DNA from: Phreatobacter sp.
GTDB lineage: Bacteria; Pseudomonadota; Alphaproteobacteria; Rhizobiales; Phreatobacteraceae
Direction of reading: 5' to 3'
Assembly (NCBI GenBank): GCA_019749835.1
Contig: JAIEPJ010000036.1
Location: forward strand, 27,923-91,922
DNA: 64,000 nt
Positions 46,255-54,245 of the stretch are shown here, one piece after another. The number at the start of each line of letters is the position of its first letter. Within the stretch, counting starts at the first letter, position 1. Position numbers and translations under genes: made by a program. The notes beneath the pieces are model-generated. The model saw nothing but the letters and a program-made list of their open reading frames with translations, was not told the DNA's origin and made no database searches.

Positions 46255-46287
46255 AAAAAAAAGCCGGGCTCCAGGAGCCCGGCCTTA
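46255..46287. terminator. Hairpin with A-run after the EF-G-like gene
   Basis: GCCGGGCT-CCAGG-AGCCCGGC (46263-46283) is preceded by eight A residues and followed by CTTATGA. The U-run would be on the minus-strand transcript, so it terminates best leftward, although it also lies directly after the plus-strand gene. Confidence 0.65.
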
Positions 46288-46794
46288 TGAGTTTCGGCTT
46301 CCGATGACGAACACCTGGAAGCCGCCTTCCAGAGGGGAACGCCGACAGCGACGCGAAGGTCACAGGGAGGAAGTGACCCCAAAAATGCTATCGACCACAC
46401 GAAGATGGCGTGTTCGTGTGCAGCGCACAACCGGAATGGGTGCATGGCTGGATTTCACGTGCCGCACGCCTCGGCATCATGCCCGCAATTTGAGCAAAAT
46501 CCGCATTGGCCGATTCCCGAGCGGGCATTGCAAACGGTGGAGGACCGGCCGCCGATCGCCCTTCCGTGTGGATAAGGACGCCGCCCCGATTGCGGCGAGA
46601 TGACGAATCCAAGATCGCTTGTCGGGTCAGTAGGCAGCGCCGCCATCCTGCGTTAGGGTCTGGGTCAGAGATCGATTCGAACAGTCGAATCAAAAGCTTG
46701 CAGGTGGCTGTCGCAGCCGGTTGCCAGTTGGTCTCAGGTCCAGTTGTGTCCCGTCGCGTCTGTCCGACAACCGAGCGAACCGCACGGGGGCGGA
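46288..46794. other. Non-coding gap between the EF-G-like and YbjN genes
   Basis: About 500 bases have no convincing coding sequence; the ORFs listed there lack family features, membrane segments or ribosome sites. A perfect inverted repeat GATTCGA-ACAG-TCGAATC lies at 46674-46691, some 105 bases before the YbjN start, and may be an operator or small hairpin. I found no tRNA cloverleaf. A small RNA cannot be excluded, especially given the leftward-oriented terminator at 46255. Confidence 0.45.
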
Positions 46795-47298
46795 ATGTCC
46801 TTGACCGATATCGAAAGTACCGACCGCCAGGTCAATCCCGTCGATCTGGTGGAGAATCTGGCCTCCCTGAACGAATGGTCCTTCGACCGTTCGGGGGATG
46901 ACGAGATCACGCTGTCCGTCACCGGCCGCTGGTCCGACTATCACGCCTCTTTCACCTGGATGGACGATATCGAGTCGCTCCATTTGGCCTGCGCCTTCGA
47001 TCTCAAGGTTCCCGACCGGCGCAGGGCCGAGGTCAAGGAACTCGTCCAGCTCATCAACGAGCAGCTCTGGCTCGGTCACTTCGATCTCTGGCCACAGGAG
47101 GGGGTGGTCATGTTCCGCCATGCCTTGCTTCTGGCCGGTGGCGCCGAGGCCTCTGGCCGGCAATGCGAGGCGCAGCTCGACGCGGCCATGGAGGCCTGCG
47201 ATCGCTATTATCAGGCGTTCCAGTTTGTCGTCTGGGCGGGAAAGTCGGCGCGCGAAGCCATGGACTCCGCCCTGTTCGAGACGGCCGGCGAGGCGTGA
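46795..47298 (+). CDS. YbjN domain-containing protein
   Basis: The 167-residue protein matches the YbjN domain family (NPVDLVENLASLNEWSFDRSGDDEI; AEVKELVQLINEQLWLGHFDLWP; MFRHALLLAGG), whose fold resembles type III secretion chaperones. It is cytoplasmic; in other bacteria YbjN homologues influence stress and motility but the mechanism is unknown. ATG at 46795 is the start of the conserved domain, with GGGGGCGG before it. It precedes proC by 52 bases in the same direction, a common alphaproteobacterial neighbourhood. Confidence 0.85.
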   Translation: MSLTDIESTDRQVNPVDLVENLASLNEWSFDRSGDDEITLSVTGRWSDYHASFTWMDDIESLHLACAFDLKVPDRRRAEVKELVQLINEQLWLGHFDLWPQEGVVMFRHALLLAGGAEASGRQCEAQLDAAMEACDRYYQAFQFVVWAGKSAREAMDSALFETAGEA

Positions 47299-47350
47299 CA
47301 GCCGGCGCCCGGACGGCTATCGGTTGGCTCTGTCGAGCCCCGAGGATGCC

Positions 47351-48193
47351 ATGACCGACACCACAGCCTCCCGTTCCCTTGCCGGATTCACCGGCCATGT
47401 CGTGCTCGTCGGCGCCGGCCAGATGGGCGGCGCGCTTCTGCGCGGCTGGCTCGACAACGGGCTGCCGCCGGCCCGCATCACCGTGATCGATCCGCGCCCG
47501 CCCGCCAATGTCCAGGCGATCATCGATGGCAGCGGCATCGCCCTCGATCCCATCGAGCCCTCCATTGCCGACGTGCTGATCCTGGCCGTCAAGCCGCAGA
47601 TCGCCGACGAGGTCATGCCGCTGGTCCGCCACGTCGTCGGCCCGCGGACGGTGGTCGTGTCGGTCATGGCCGGCAAGACCATCGCCCGGCTCGAACAGGT
47701 CTTCGGCGCCGGCACGGCCGTCGTCCGCACCATTCCCAACACGCCGGCAGCGGTGGGCCGCGGGATCACCGGAGCCGCCGCCAACGATCAGGTCACCACC
47801 GCTCAGCGCGCCGCGGTCGAGACGCTTCTGGCCGCCGTCGGCCGGGTCGAATGGCTGATGCTTGAGGACTGGATCGATATCGTCACCGCCGTATCCGGGT
47901 CGGGACCGGCCTATGTCTTCCTTCTCGCCGAGACCTTGGCCCGGGCCGGTGCCGCCGCGGGCCTGCCGGCCGAACTCGCCGCGCGTCTCGCGCGTGCCAC
48001 CGTGGAGGGCGCCGGCGAGCTGATGTTCCGGTCGCCCGACATCGAGCCGGCGACCCTTCGCCAGAACGTCACCTCGCCGAATGGTACGACCCATGCGGCG
48101 CTGCAGGTGCTCATGGGCGCGAAGGGCATCGATGCCGCCTTCGTCGAGGCCATCGCGGCTGCGACCAAACGCTCGCGGGAACTGGCGGGCTGA
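47351..48193 (+). CDS. proC: Pyrroline-5-carboxylate reductase
   Basis: The 280-residue enzyme performs the last step of proline synthesis, reducing pyrroline-5-carboxylate with NAD(P)H. It shows the dinucleotide-binding loop VLVGAGQMGGALLRGW, VRTIPNTPAAVGRG, VSGSGPAYVFLLAE and the C-terminal P5CR signature ATLRQNVTSPNGTTHAAL. The ATG at 47351 is chosen because it immediately precedes the conserved N-terminus. It lies between the YbjN and TetR genes on the same strand. Confidence 0.96.
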   Translation: MTDTTASRSLAGFTGHVVLVGAGQMGGALLRGWLDNGLPPARITVIDPRPPANVQAIIDGSGIALDPIEPSIADVLILAVKPQIADEVMPLVRHVVGPRTVVVSVMAGKTIARLEQVFGAGTAVVRTIPNTPAAVGRGITGAAANDQVTTAQRAAVETLLAAVGRVEWLMLEDWIDIVTAVSGSGPAYVFLLAETLARAGAAAGLPAELAARLARATVEGAGELMFRSPDIEPATLRQNVTSPNGTTHAALQVLMGAKGIDAAFVEAIAAATKRSRELAG

Positions 48194-48243
48194 CGCCGGC
48201 GACCTATCTGTATCCCCATGCACTCTTTGCGAGGGAGACGGCG

Positions 48244-48990
48244 ATGACCGAGACGACCGGGACCGCAGCCAGGACAGACCGCCACGGCGCCATCGTCGCC
48301 GCATTCTTGGGCCTTCTGGCGGAACGTGATTTCGATGCCGTGACCCTGGCTGACATCGCCGACCGTTCGGGATTGTCGCTTGGCGACATCCGCGCTGCCT
48401 TCGATTCGCGCTTCGCCATCGTTGAGGCCTTCGTCGCCGGCATCGACAAGGCGGTGCTCGACGGGATCGACGCCGATCTCGCCGACCAGGATACCAAGGA
48501 GCGGCTGTTCGACGTGCTGATGCGCCGGCTCGATCTCCTGACCCCCCACAAGGCGGCGATCCGCAACCTGTCACGGGCCGCCATGCGCGATCCGGCGCTG
48601 GCGCTCGCCCTCAACGGCGTGGCCCGGCGCTCGCAGCGCTGGATGCTGGCGGCCGCCGGCGTCGAGGTGCCGGGAGCCGGCGGCATGATCCGCGCCCAGG
48701 GCCTGGCCATCGCCTTCGCCAAGGTGGTGCGGACCTGGCTCGACGATGAGGATCCCGCGCTCGCCCGCACGATGCGGGTCATGGACGAGGAACTGGTCAA
48801 GGCGGGCCGGGCGGCGAAGACGCTGAAATCCGTCGAGCAACTGACCGCGCCTCTCAAGTCGCTCCTCTGCGCACCGCTGTCCTGGCGCCGCCGCTCGTCG
48901 TCCTGGGGCGGATCGACACAAGAGCGGGACGGGTCGGAGCGCGGCTGGCGCGGCGACGATTTCCGCGATCCGAAAGTGACACCGGTCTGA
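48244..48990 (+). CDS. TetR/AcrR family transcriptional regulator
   Basis: This 248-residue regulator has an N-terminal TetR HTH (HGAIVAAFLGLLAERDFDAVTLADIADRSGLSLGDIRAAF, of which TLADIADRSGLSLGDI is diagnostic), a helical ligand domain (about 70-200), and a long charged, serine/arginine/glycine-rich tail (SWRRRSSSWGGSTQERDG) that is unlike typical members. GAGGGAG precedes the ATG. It follows proC by 50 bases. A strong terminator ends it at 49025-49050. The ligand and targets are unknown. Confidence 0.82.
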   Translation: MTETTGTAARTDRHGAIVAAFLGLLAERDFDAVTLADIADRSGLSLGDIRAAFDSRFAIVEAFVAGIDKAVLDGIDADLADQDTKERLFDVLMRRLDLLTPHKAAIRNLSRAAMRDPALALALNGVARRSQRWMLAAAGVEVPGAGGMIRAQGLAIAFAKVVRTWLDDEDPALARTMRVMDEELVKAGRAAKTLKSVEQLTAPLKSLLCAPLSWRRRSSSWGGSTQERDGSERGWRGDDFRDPKVTPV

Positions 48991-49024
48991 CAACGGCTTG
49001 ACGTTCCGCCGGGATCGGCGAGAA

Positions 49025-49050
49025 AGGCCGGGTCCATCCCGGCCTTTTTT
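49025..49050 (+). terminator. Intrinsic terminator after the TetR gene, just upstream of csaA
   Basis: AGGCCGGG-TCCAT-CCCGGCCT is an eight-pair GC-rich stem followed by TTTTT. It ends only 14 bases before the csaA ATG, so it may also act as an attenuator for csaA. Confidence 0.85.
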
Positions 49051-49064
49051 GTCGCGAGAACCCC

Positions 49065-49421
49065 ATGTCGCCGATCCAGCCCAGCCCGCCCATCGGTTTC
49101 GACGATTTCATGAAGGTCGACATCCGGGTCGGCGAGATCGTCGCGGCGGAACCCTTTCCCGAGGCACGCAAGCCGGCCATCAAGCTGGTGATCGATTTCG
49201 GCGAGGAGATCGGCCGCAAGAAATCCTCCGCCCAGATCACGCGGCACTATCAGCCCGAGGCCCTGATCGGTCGCCAGGTGCTGGCGGTGGTGAATTTCCC
49301 GCCGCGGCAGATCGGCAAATTCATGTCGGAGGTGCTGACCCTCGGCGTGCCGGATGCTGACGGCGAGGTGGTGCTGATCGGGCCGGGCCATGCCGTGCCG
49401 CGCGGCGGCCGGTTGTTCTGA
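49065..49421 (+). CDS. csaA: CsaA-type tRNA-binding protein
   Basis: The 118-residue protein has the tRNA-binding OB fold of CsaA and the C-terminal MetRS/Arc1p family (DDFMKVDIRVGEIVAAEPFPEARK; ITRHYQPEALIGRQVLAVVNFPPRQI). It binds tRNA and has been described as chaperone-like in Bacillus; its cellular role is not settled. Only 14 bases separate it from an intrinsic terminator, with a weak ribosome site (GAGAA). It converges with ilvE through a shared hairpin. Confidence 0.9.
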   Translation: MSPIQPSPPIGFDDFMKVDIRVGEIVAAEPFPEARKPAIKLVIDFGEEIGRKKSSAQITRHYQPEALIGRQVLAVVNFPPRQIGKFMSEVLTLGVPDADGEVVLIGPGHAVPRGGRLF

Positions 49422-49435
49422 AGCCCGAAAAGCCA

Positions 49436-49460
49436 AATGGCCGGGACGAGCCCGGCCATT
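49436..49460. terminator. Bidirectional hairpin between csaA and ilvE
   Basis: AATGGCCGGG-ACGAG-CCCGGCCATT is a perfect ten-pair stem without a long T-run on either strand. Its placement between convergent genes supports a terminator or 3'-end stabiliser. Confidence 0.6.
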
Positions 49461-49485
49461 CCATGCTGTTCCGAAGAGGTGTTGC

Positions 49486-50373
49486 TCAGGCCGCCGCGGC
49501 CTTCGGCGTCACCTCGACCGTGTAGTCGTCCATGATTGTCTTGGACATGTTGCCCGGCGTGTAGCGGTAGGGTCCGATCTCGGAGACCGGCGTGACTTCC
49601 GCCGCCGTGCCGGTGATGAAGCACTCGTTGAAGCTGGACAACTCCTCCGGCATGATCCGGCGCTCGATCACCTCGAAGCCGCGCTTGCGGCACAGGTCGA
49701 TGACCGTGCGCCGCGTGATGCCGTCGAGGAAGCAGTCGGCGATCGGCGTGTGCACCTGGCCGTCCTTGATGAAGAAGACGTTGGCGCCGGTGCATTCGGC
49801 GACGCGACCCTGCCAGTCGAACATCAGGGCGTCGGCATAGCCCTTCTTCTCGGCCCGATGCTTGGAGATGGTGCAGATCATGTAGAGCCCGGCCGCCTTG
49901 GAGGTCGACGGCGCCGTCGCCGGATCGGGCCGGCGGTAATCGGCGATGTCGAGGCGGATGCCCTTCATCTTGGTCGCCGGGTCGAAATAGCTCGGCCATT
50001 CCCAGGTGGCGATGGCCAGGTGGATCGTGTTGTGCTGGGCTGACACGCCCATCATCTCCGAGCCGCGCCAGGCGACGGGGCGCACATAGGCATCGGTCTG
50101 GCCGTTGGCCTTCAGGGTCGCCATCTTGGCAGCGTCGATCTCGGCGACCGAGAAGGGGATCTCGAAGTCGAGGAGTTCGGCGGACTTGCGCAGCCGGGCC
50201 GAGTGCTCGGTGCACTTGTAGATCGCCCCGCCATAGGCCCTCTCGCCCTCGAAGACGGCCGAGGCATAGTGCAGGCCGTGGGTCAGCACATGGACCTGCG
50301 CGTCGCGCCAGGGGACGAGCTTGCCGTCCATCCAGATAAATCCATCGCGGTCGTGGAACGGGACCAGAGACAT
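49486..50373 (-). CDS. ilvE: Branched-chain amino acid aminotransferase
   Basis: The 295-residue fold-type IV PLP enzyme interconverts leucine, isoleucine and valine with their keto acids. The PLP lysine is K159 (TSKAAGLYMICTISK), aligned with the AKAGGNY lysine of E. coli IlvE. The class-IV signature is AECTGANVFFIKDG, with FITGTAAEVTPVSEIG downstream. The ribosome site is perfect (AGGAGGA before the ATG at 50373), which rules out the longer ORF. It is divergent from the MarR gene across 190 bases and convergent with csaA. Confidence 0.93.
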   Translation of the reverse strand: MSLVPFHDRDGFIWMDGKLVPWRDAQVHVLTHGLHYASAVFEGERAYGGAIYKCTEHSARLRKSAELLDFEIPFSVAEIDAAKMATLKANGQTDAYVRPVAWRGSEMMGVSAQHNTIHLAIATWEWPSYFDPATKMKGIRLDIADYRRPDPATAPSTSKAAGLYMICTISKHRAEKKGYADALMFDWQGRVAECTGANVFFIKDGQVHTPIADCFLDGITRRTVIDLCRKRGFEVIERRIMPEELSSFNECFITGTAAEVTPVSEIGPYRYTPGNMSKTIMDDYTVEVTPKAAAA

Positions 50374-50554
50374 GTCTTCCTCCTGTACTCTCCGGGCTTC
50401 GCGGGCGTCCATATCGCGTTTTGCGAACTGGGCCGGGTCCGGCTAACCTTGTCATCGGAGACGCGGCGCTGAGCGACGATTCCCGACGGGGTGAGCAGCC
50501 TTTGGGTACGATCGTTTCGTGAATGCGGGCAGATGAGTAACAATCGGCATCGAA

Positions 50555-50581
50555 TATGTCAACATGGCTGACATAAATGTC
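50555..50581. promoter_or_regulatory. Palindrome overlapping the MarR gene start, candidate autoregulatory operator
   Basis: TATGTCA-ACATGGC-TGACATA (50555-50575) is a perfect 7-base inverted repeat with a 7-base spacer that contains the ATG at 50564. A further palindrome GACAT-AA-ATGTC (50570-50581) shares its right arm. MarR proteins commonly bind such repeats in their own promoters. Regulation is inferred; the repeat is directly seen. Confidence 0.55.
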
Positions 50582-51118
50582 TCACCGGCCCAGCGCCGGC
50601 CCCTTTCCGGCACCGCGGTGACGGGAGCCGAACCGGCAGGTCGCGAACCCGCCTATGAGCTCATCGAGCTGATGTTCTTCGCCTATCGCGACTTCGTCGG
50701 CGATCCCGACCACGTGCTGGAGCGCTACCAGTTCGGCCGGGCCCATCACCGCGTGCTCCATTTCGTCTTCCGTCATCCCGAGATCCGGGTCGCCGATCTG
50801 CTCGACATCCTCAAGATCACCAAGCAGAGCCTGGCGCGGGTCCTGAAGGAACTGATCGATCAGGGCTTCATTCTCCAGAAGGAAGGGCAGGTCGACCGCC
50901 GCCAGCGTCTCCTGGCCGTGACCGACAAGGGCAAGGCGCTCGCCCTCGAACTGGCCAAGCTGCAGACCGAACGATTCGCCCGCGCCATCGCCCAGTCCGG
51001 CACGACGCGCGACCAGGCGGTGCGGTTCCTTTATGCGATGATCGATCCGGAGCGGCGCGAGGATGTGACGCGGATGATCACCCAGGCCGATCGCGCCCTG
51101 CGCGGCAAGGAGCGCTGA
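50564..51118 (+). CDS. petP: MarR-family regulator, PetP-like
   Basis: The 184-residue protein has a MarR winged helix (HHRVLHFVFRHPEIRVADLLDILKITKQSLARVLKELIDQG, of which KITKQSLARVLKELID is the recognition region, and the wing DRRQRLLAVTDKG). It is followed 4 bases later by an OmpR-type response regulator. This MarR-plus-regulator order matches petP-petR of Rhodobacter capsulatus, required there for cytochrome bc1 synthesis; orthology is inferred. The ATG at 50564 has no clear Shine-Dalgarno and sits inside a palindrome. It is divergent from ilvE. Confidence 0.78.
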   Translation: MADINVSPAQRRPLSGTAVTGAEPAGREPAYELIELMFFAYRDFVGDPDHVLERYQFGRAHHRVLHFVFRHPEIRVADLLDILKITKQSLARVLKELIDQGFILQKEGQVDRRQRLLAVTDKGKALALELAKLQTERFARAIAQSGTTRDQAVRFLYAMIDPERREDVTRMITQADRALRGKER

Positions 51119-51122
51119 CGCC

Positions 51123-51848
51123 ATGTCGACCGCCGTTCCCAAGCCCCCGGCCGACGACGCGCCGCACCTGCTGATCGTCGACGACGACCGCGTCATCCGC
51201 CAGACGCTCGCCCGCTACCTGACGAATAACGGCTATCGCATCACCACGGCGAACAACGCCGCGGCGGCGCGCAAGAAGCTCGACGGGCTGACCTTCGACC
51301 TGCTGATCCTCGACGTGATGATGCCCGGCGAGACTGGTTTCGAACTTGCCAAGGCCATCCGGGGCGGCACGGCCGGTCCGTCCCGCGACGTGTCCATTCT
51401 CATGCTGACCGCCCGTGCGGATCTGTCGGACCGGCTGACCGGCCTCGAGATCGGCGCCGACGACTATCTGCCCAAGCCCTTCGAGCCGCGCGAACTGCTG
51501 CTGCGCATCGGCGGCATTCTCCGCCGGGCCATGAGCGCGCCGCAGCCGATCGTCGAGGCGGTGAAGTTCGGTGATTTCCACTTCCACATAAGTCGGCTGG
51601 AACTGAGGAAGGGTGACGAGGTGGTTCGCCTCACCGATCGCGAGAAGGACATGCTCAAGGTGCTCGCGGTCAAACCCGGAGAAACGGTGCCGCGCTACGA
51701 CCTCGCGGCGCCCGGCGGAGACATCAACGAGCGCACGGTCGACGTCCAGGTCAACCGCCTGCGCCGCAAGATCGAGGTCGATCCGGCCAATCCGCTACAC
51801 CTGCAGACCGTCCGGGGCATCGGCTACCGACTGATCGCCACGCCCTGA
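51123..51848 (+). CDS. petR: OmpR-family response regulator, PetR-like
   Basis: The 241-residue regulator has a receiver domain (acidic residues D20-D22, phospho-acceptor D64 in LLILDVMMPG, switch region LPKPFEPRELLLRIG) and a C-terminal winged helix (VVRLTDREKDMLKVLAVKPGE; RTVDVQVNRLRRKIE). No histidine kinase is next to it; the partner is the MarR gene 4 bases upstream. In R. capsulatus, petR with petP is needed for respiratory and photosynthetic growth. The GTP-like loop is absent; this is a standard DNA-binding regulator. Confidence 0.82.
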   Translation: MSTAVPKPPADDAPHLLIVDDDRVIRQTLARYLTNNGYRITTANNAAAARKKLDGLTFDLLILDVMMPGETGFELAKAIRGGTAGPSRDVSILMLTARADLSDRLTGLEIGADDYLPKPFEPRELLLRIGGILRRAMSAPQPIVEAVKFGDFHFHISRLELRKGDEVVRLTDREKDMLKVLAVKPGETVPRYDLAAPGGDINERTVDVQVNRLRRKIEVDPANPLHLQTVRGIGYRLIATP

Positions 51849-51940
51849 TTGCGCTGCTGAAACAATGGCCCGCTGTTGCGCGGGCGGGTTGAAACACGGG
51901 CATGGTCCTTTATCCTCACCTTACGGAAGGGGAAATCGGA

Positions 51941-53197
51941 ATGAGCACGGATTCGGACGGGTGGAGCACGGGACCGACGGAGGGCGGCGACGTCACCACA
52001 GAGCATATCGGGTTTCTTGAGAGGCTGTGGCAGTCGATCACCGGCATTCTGATCGGCCTCGGGCTGATCGCGGCGACGATCTGGGGCATCTTCTGGAACG
52101 AGGGCCGGGCGATCGGGACCACCCGGGCGCTGAACGAGGGCGCCGGCGTCACCCTCACCGTGGCGCCGACCCGCGTCGACCCGGCCAACGAGGGCAAGCT
52201 GGTCCATGTCGCGGGTGAACTGCGCGCCGGTGGCCGGCTCACCGATGGCGACTTCCAGATCACCACGGAGGCGGTGCGCCTCGTCCGCAAGGTCGAGATG
52301 TACCAGTGGAAGGAGGAGCAGCGGACCGAGACGCGGAGCAATGCCGGCGGCTCGCAGACGCGTACCACCACCTATGACTACACCCGGGTCTGGTCGGACC
52401 GGCCGATAGACTCCAGCCGCTTCCGCCGCCAGGACGGCCATGCGAACCCGGCCATGCCGGTGACCGGCCGCAGCCAGACCGCCGGAAACGCAACCCTCGG
52501 TGCTTTCCGGGCCGACAGCCGAGTCATCGGCCTGTTCGGCTCGTCCACCGAGCGCCGCCTCGAGATCACCGACGGCCAGCTGCGGGCCTTCCAGGCGCGT
52601 TTCGGCAGCCAGGCGCGACTGAGTGATGGTGGCGTCTATGTCGGCTACGACGCCGGCAACCCGGTAGTGGGCGATGTCCGGATCACCTACACCATCCTGC
52701 CCGAAGGTCCGGTCACGGTCGTCGCCCGCCAGGTCGGCCAGGGTTTCGGTCCCTACCAGGCTTCGAACGGCCGCGAGGTCTTCCTCGGCGAGACCGGCAC
52801 GAAGACGGCCCAGGAACTCTATGCCCACGCCCATGAATCCAACAGCATGCTGACCTGGATCCTGCGGGTCGTGGTGCTGATCGCCATGTGGATGGGCTTC
52901 AACATGATCCTGCGGCCCTTCGTCGTGCTCGCCGACGTCATTCCGCTCTTCGGATCGGCCATGGCTGCCGGGGCCGGGATCGTCGCCCTGGCCCTGACGC
53001 TGGTGGTCGCACTGCCGACCTTCGCCATCGCCTGGTTCTGGCACCGTCCCATCATGTCGATCATCCTGATCGTCGTCGGGATCGCCGGCGCCTATGGCCT
53101 GAAGCTCCTCGGCGAGCGTCGCCGTGCGGCGGCGCCCCCGGCAGGTGGGCAGGCCATCGGCGGCCAGCCTGGCGCACCGCAACAGCAGGGCGGCTGA
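51941..53197 (+). CDS. TMEM43 family membrane protein
   Basis: The 418-residue protein matches the TMEM43/LUMA family, also found in eukaryotic inner nuclear membrane. It has an N-terminal membrane helix (ITGILIGLGLIAATIWGIFWNEGRA), a large soluble domain (about 70-300) with RKVEMYQWKEEQ and DYTRVWSDRPIDSSRF, and three C-terminal helices (about 305-400). The tail is Gly/Pro/Gln-rich (GGQPGAPQQQGG). The start at 51941 follows AAGGGGAAATCGG. It follows petR by 92 bases. Bacterial function is unknown. A terminator follows. Confidence 0.85.
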   Translation: MSTDSDGWSTGPTEGGDVTTEHIGFLERLWQSITGILIGLGLIAATIWGIFWNEGRAIGTTRALNEGAGVTLTVAPTRVDPANEGKLVHVAGELRAGGRLTDGDFQITTEAVRLVRKVEMYQWKEEQRTETRSNAGGSQTRTTTYDYTRVWSDRPIDSSRFRRQDGHANPAMPVTGRSQTAGNATLGAFRADSRVIGLFGSSTERRLEITDGQLRAFQARFGSQARLSDGGVYVGYDAGNPVVGDVRITYTILPEGPVTVVARQVGQGFGPYQASNGREVFLGETGTKTAQELYAHAHESNSMLTWILRVVVLIAMWMGFNMILRPFVVLADVIPLFGSAMAAGAGIVALALTLVVALPTFAIAWFWHRPIMSIILIVVGIAGAYGLKLLGERRRAAAPPAGGQAIGGQPGAPQQQGG

Positions 53198-53218
53198 CCA
53201 GCGGTGCCTGAAATGCGA

Positions 53219-53251
53219 ACGCCCGGTCCTTGCGGCCGGGCGTTTCTCTTT
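53219..53251 (+). terminator. Intrinsic terminator after the TMEM43 gene
   Basis: ACGCCCGG, loop TCCTTGCGG, CCGGGCGT forms an eight-pair stem followed by TTCTCTTTC. It lies 21 bases after the stop and ahead of the convergent quinone oxidoreductase. Confidence 0.8.
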
Positions 53252-53270
53252 CGGGAGCCAGTGGGATCCG

Positions 53271-54245
53271 TCAGGGGATCAGGATGATCGATCCGGTGGT
53301 CTTGCGGCCGGCGAGATCCTTGTGCGCCTTGGCGGCATCCTTGAGCGCATATTCCTTCGGCTTCTGGATCGTCACCGTGCCATTGGCCACCGCCTCGAAG
53401 ACGTCCTTGGCATTGGCCAGGAGTTCCTTGCGGGTGGCGATGTAATGGTAGAGGCCGGGCCGCGTCAGGCTCGCCGACTTCGCCGACAGTGCTGCCGGCG
53501 AGATGGGGTCGGGCACGCCGGAGGCGGTGCCGAACAGGACGAGGTGGCCGCGCACCGCGAGGCATTCGAGGGACTTCAGGAACGTGTCCTTGCCGACACC
53601 GTCATAGACGACCTGGACTCCCTTGCCGCCGGTGATCTCCATCACGCGGGCGACGAAATCCTCCTCCGTGTAGATGATCGGGAACTTGCAGCCGTTCTTC
53701 TTGGCGAGGGCGGCTTTTTCGGCGCTCGACGTCGTGCCGATGACGGTCGCGCCCAGGGCTTTCGCCCACTGGCAGAGCCAGAGCCCCATGCCGCCGGCCG
53801 CGGCATGGATGAGCACGGTGTCGCCCTTCTTGACCGGATGCGTCTCCTTCAGGAGATAGCGCGCCGTCATGCCCTGCAGCATGATCGCCGCGGCCGTCTT
53901 GTCGTCGAGTGTTTTCGGCAGCTTGACGAGTTGCGCTGCCGGAATCATCCGCTTCTCGGCATAGGCGCCGGGCGGGCCGCCGGCATAGGCGACACGGTCA
54001 CCGAAGGCGACTTCGGTGACCCCCGGTCCGATGGCCTCGACGACGCCGGCCGCTTCCATGCCGATCCCGTGAGGCAGGGAGGGCAACTTGTAGAGGCCGC
54101 TGCGAAAATAGACGTCGATGAAGTTCACGCCGATGGCGGTCTGCCGGATATAGGCCTCGCCGGGACCGGGCGGCTTCACCGGGACGTCCTCATAGACCAA
54201 CGCATCCGGTCCGCCGGTCTTGTGGATGCGGATCGCCTTCACCAT
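53271..54245 (-). CDS. Quinone oxidoreductase (zeta-crystallin type, MDR family)
   Basis: The 324-residue protein is a zinc-free medium-chain reductase of the quinone oxidoreductase (Qor) type: PHGIGMEAAGVVEAIGPGV, FGDRVAYAGGPPGAYAEKR and the NADPH-binding stretch VLIHAAAGGMGLWLCQWAKALGA, in which AAAGGMG is the glycine loop. It reduces quinones by one electron in homologues. The start at 54245 (MVKAIRIHKTGGPDAL) is the family N-terminus. It is divergent from the GH10 gene and convergent with the TMEM43 gene. Confidence 0.9.
   Translation of the reverse strand: MVKAIRIHKTGGPDALVYEDVPVKPPGPGEAYIRQTAIGVNFIDVYFRSGLYKLPSLPHGIGMEAAGVVEAIGPGVTEVAFGDRVAYAGGPPGAYAEKRMIPAAQLVKLPKTLDDKTAAAIMLQGMTARYLLKETHPVKKGDTVLIHAAAGGMGLWLCQWAKALGATVIGTTSSAEKAALAKKNGCKFPIIYTEEDFVARVMEITGGKGVQVVYDGVGKDTFLKSLECLAVRGHLVLFGTASGVPDPISPAALSAKSASLTRPGLYHYIATRKELLANAKDVFEAVANGTVTIQKPKEYALKDAAKAHKDLAGRKTTGSIILIP

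Noticed and set aside
46674-46691. GATTCGA-ACAG-TCGAATC as a possible tRNA T-arm
   Set aside because: The sequence superficially recalls GGTTCGAATCC, but no acceptor, anticodon or D arm can be folded around it.
46388-46693. Small ORFs in the gap after the EF-G-like gene
   Set aside because: No hydrophobic segment, domain, ribosome site or conserved look; composition is typical of random frames in this GC content.
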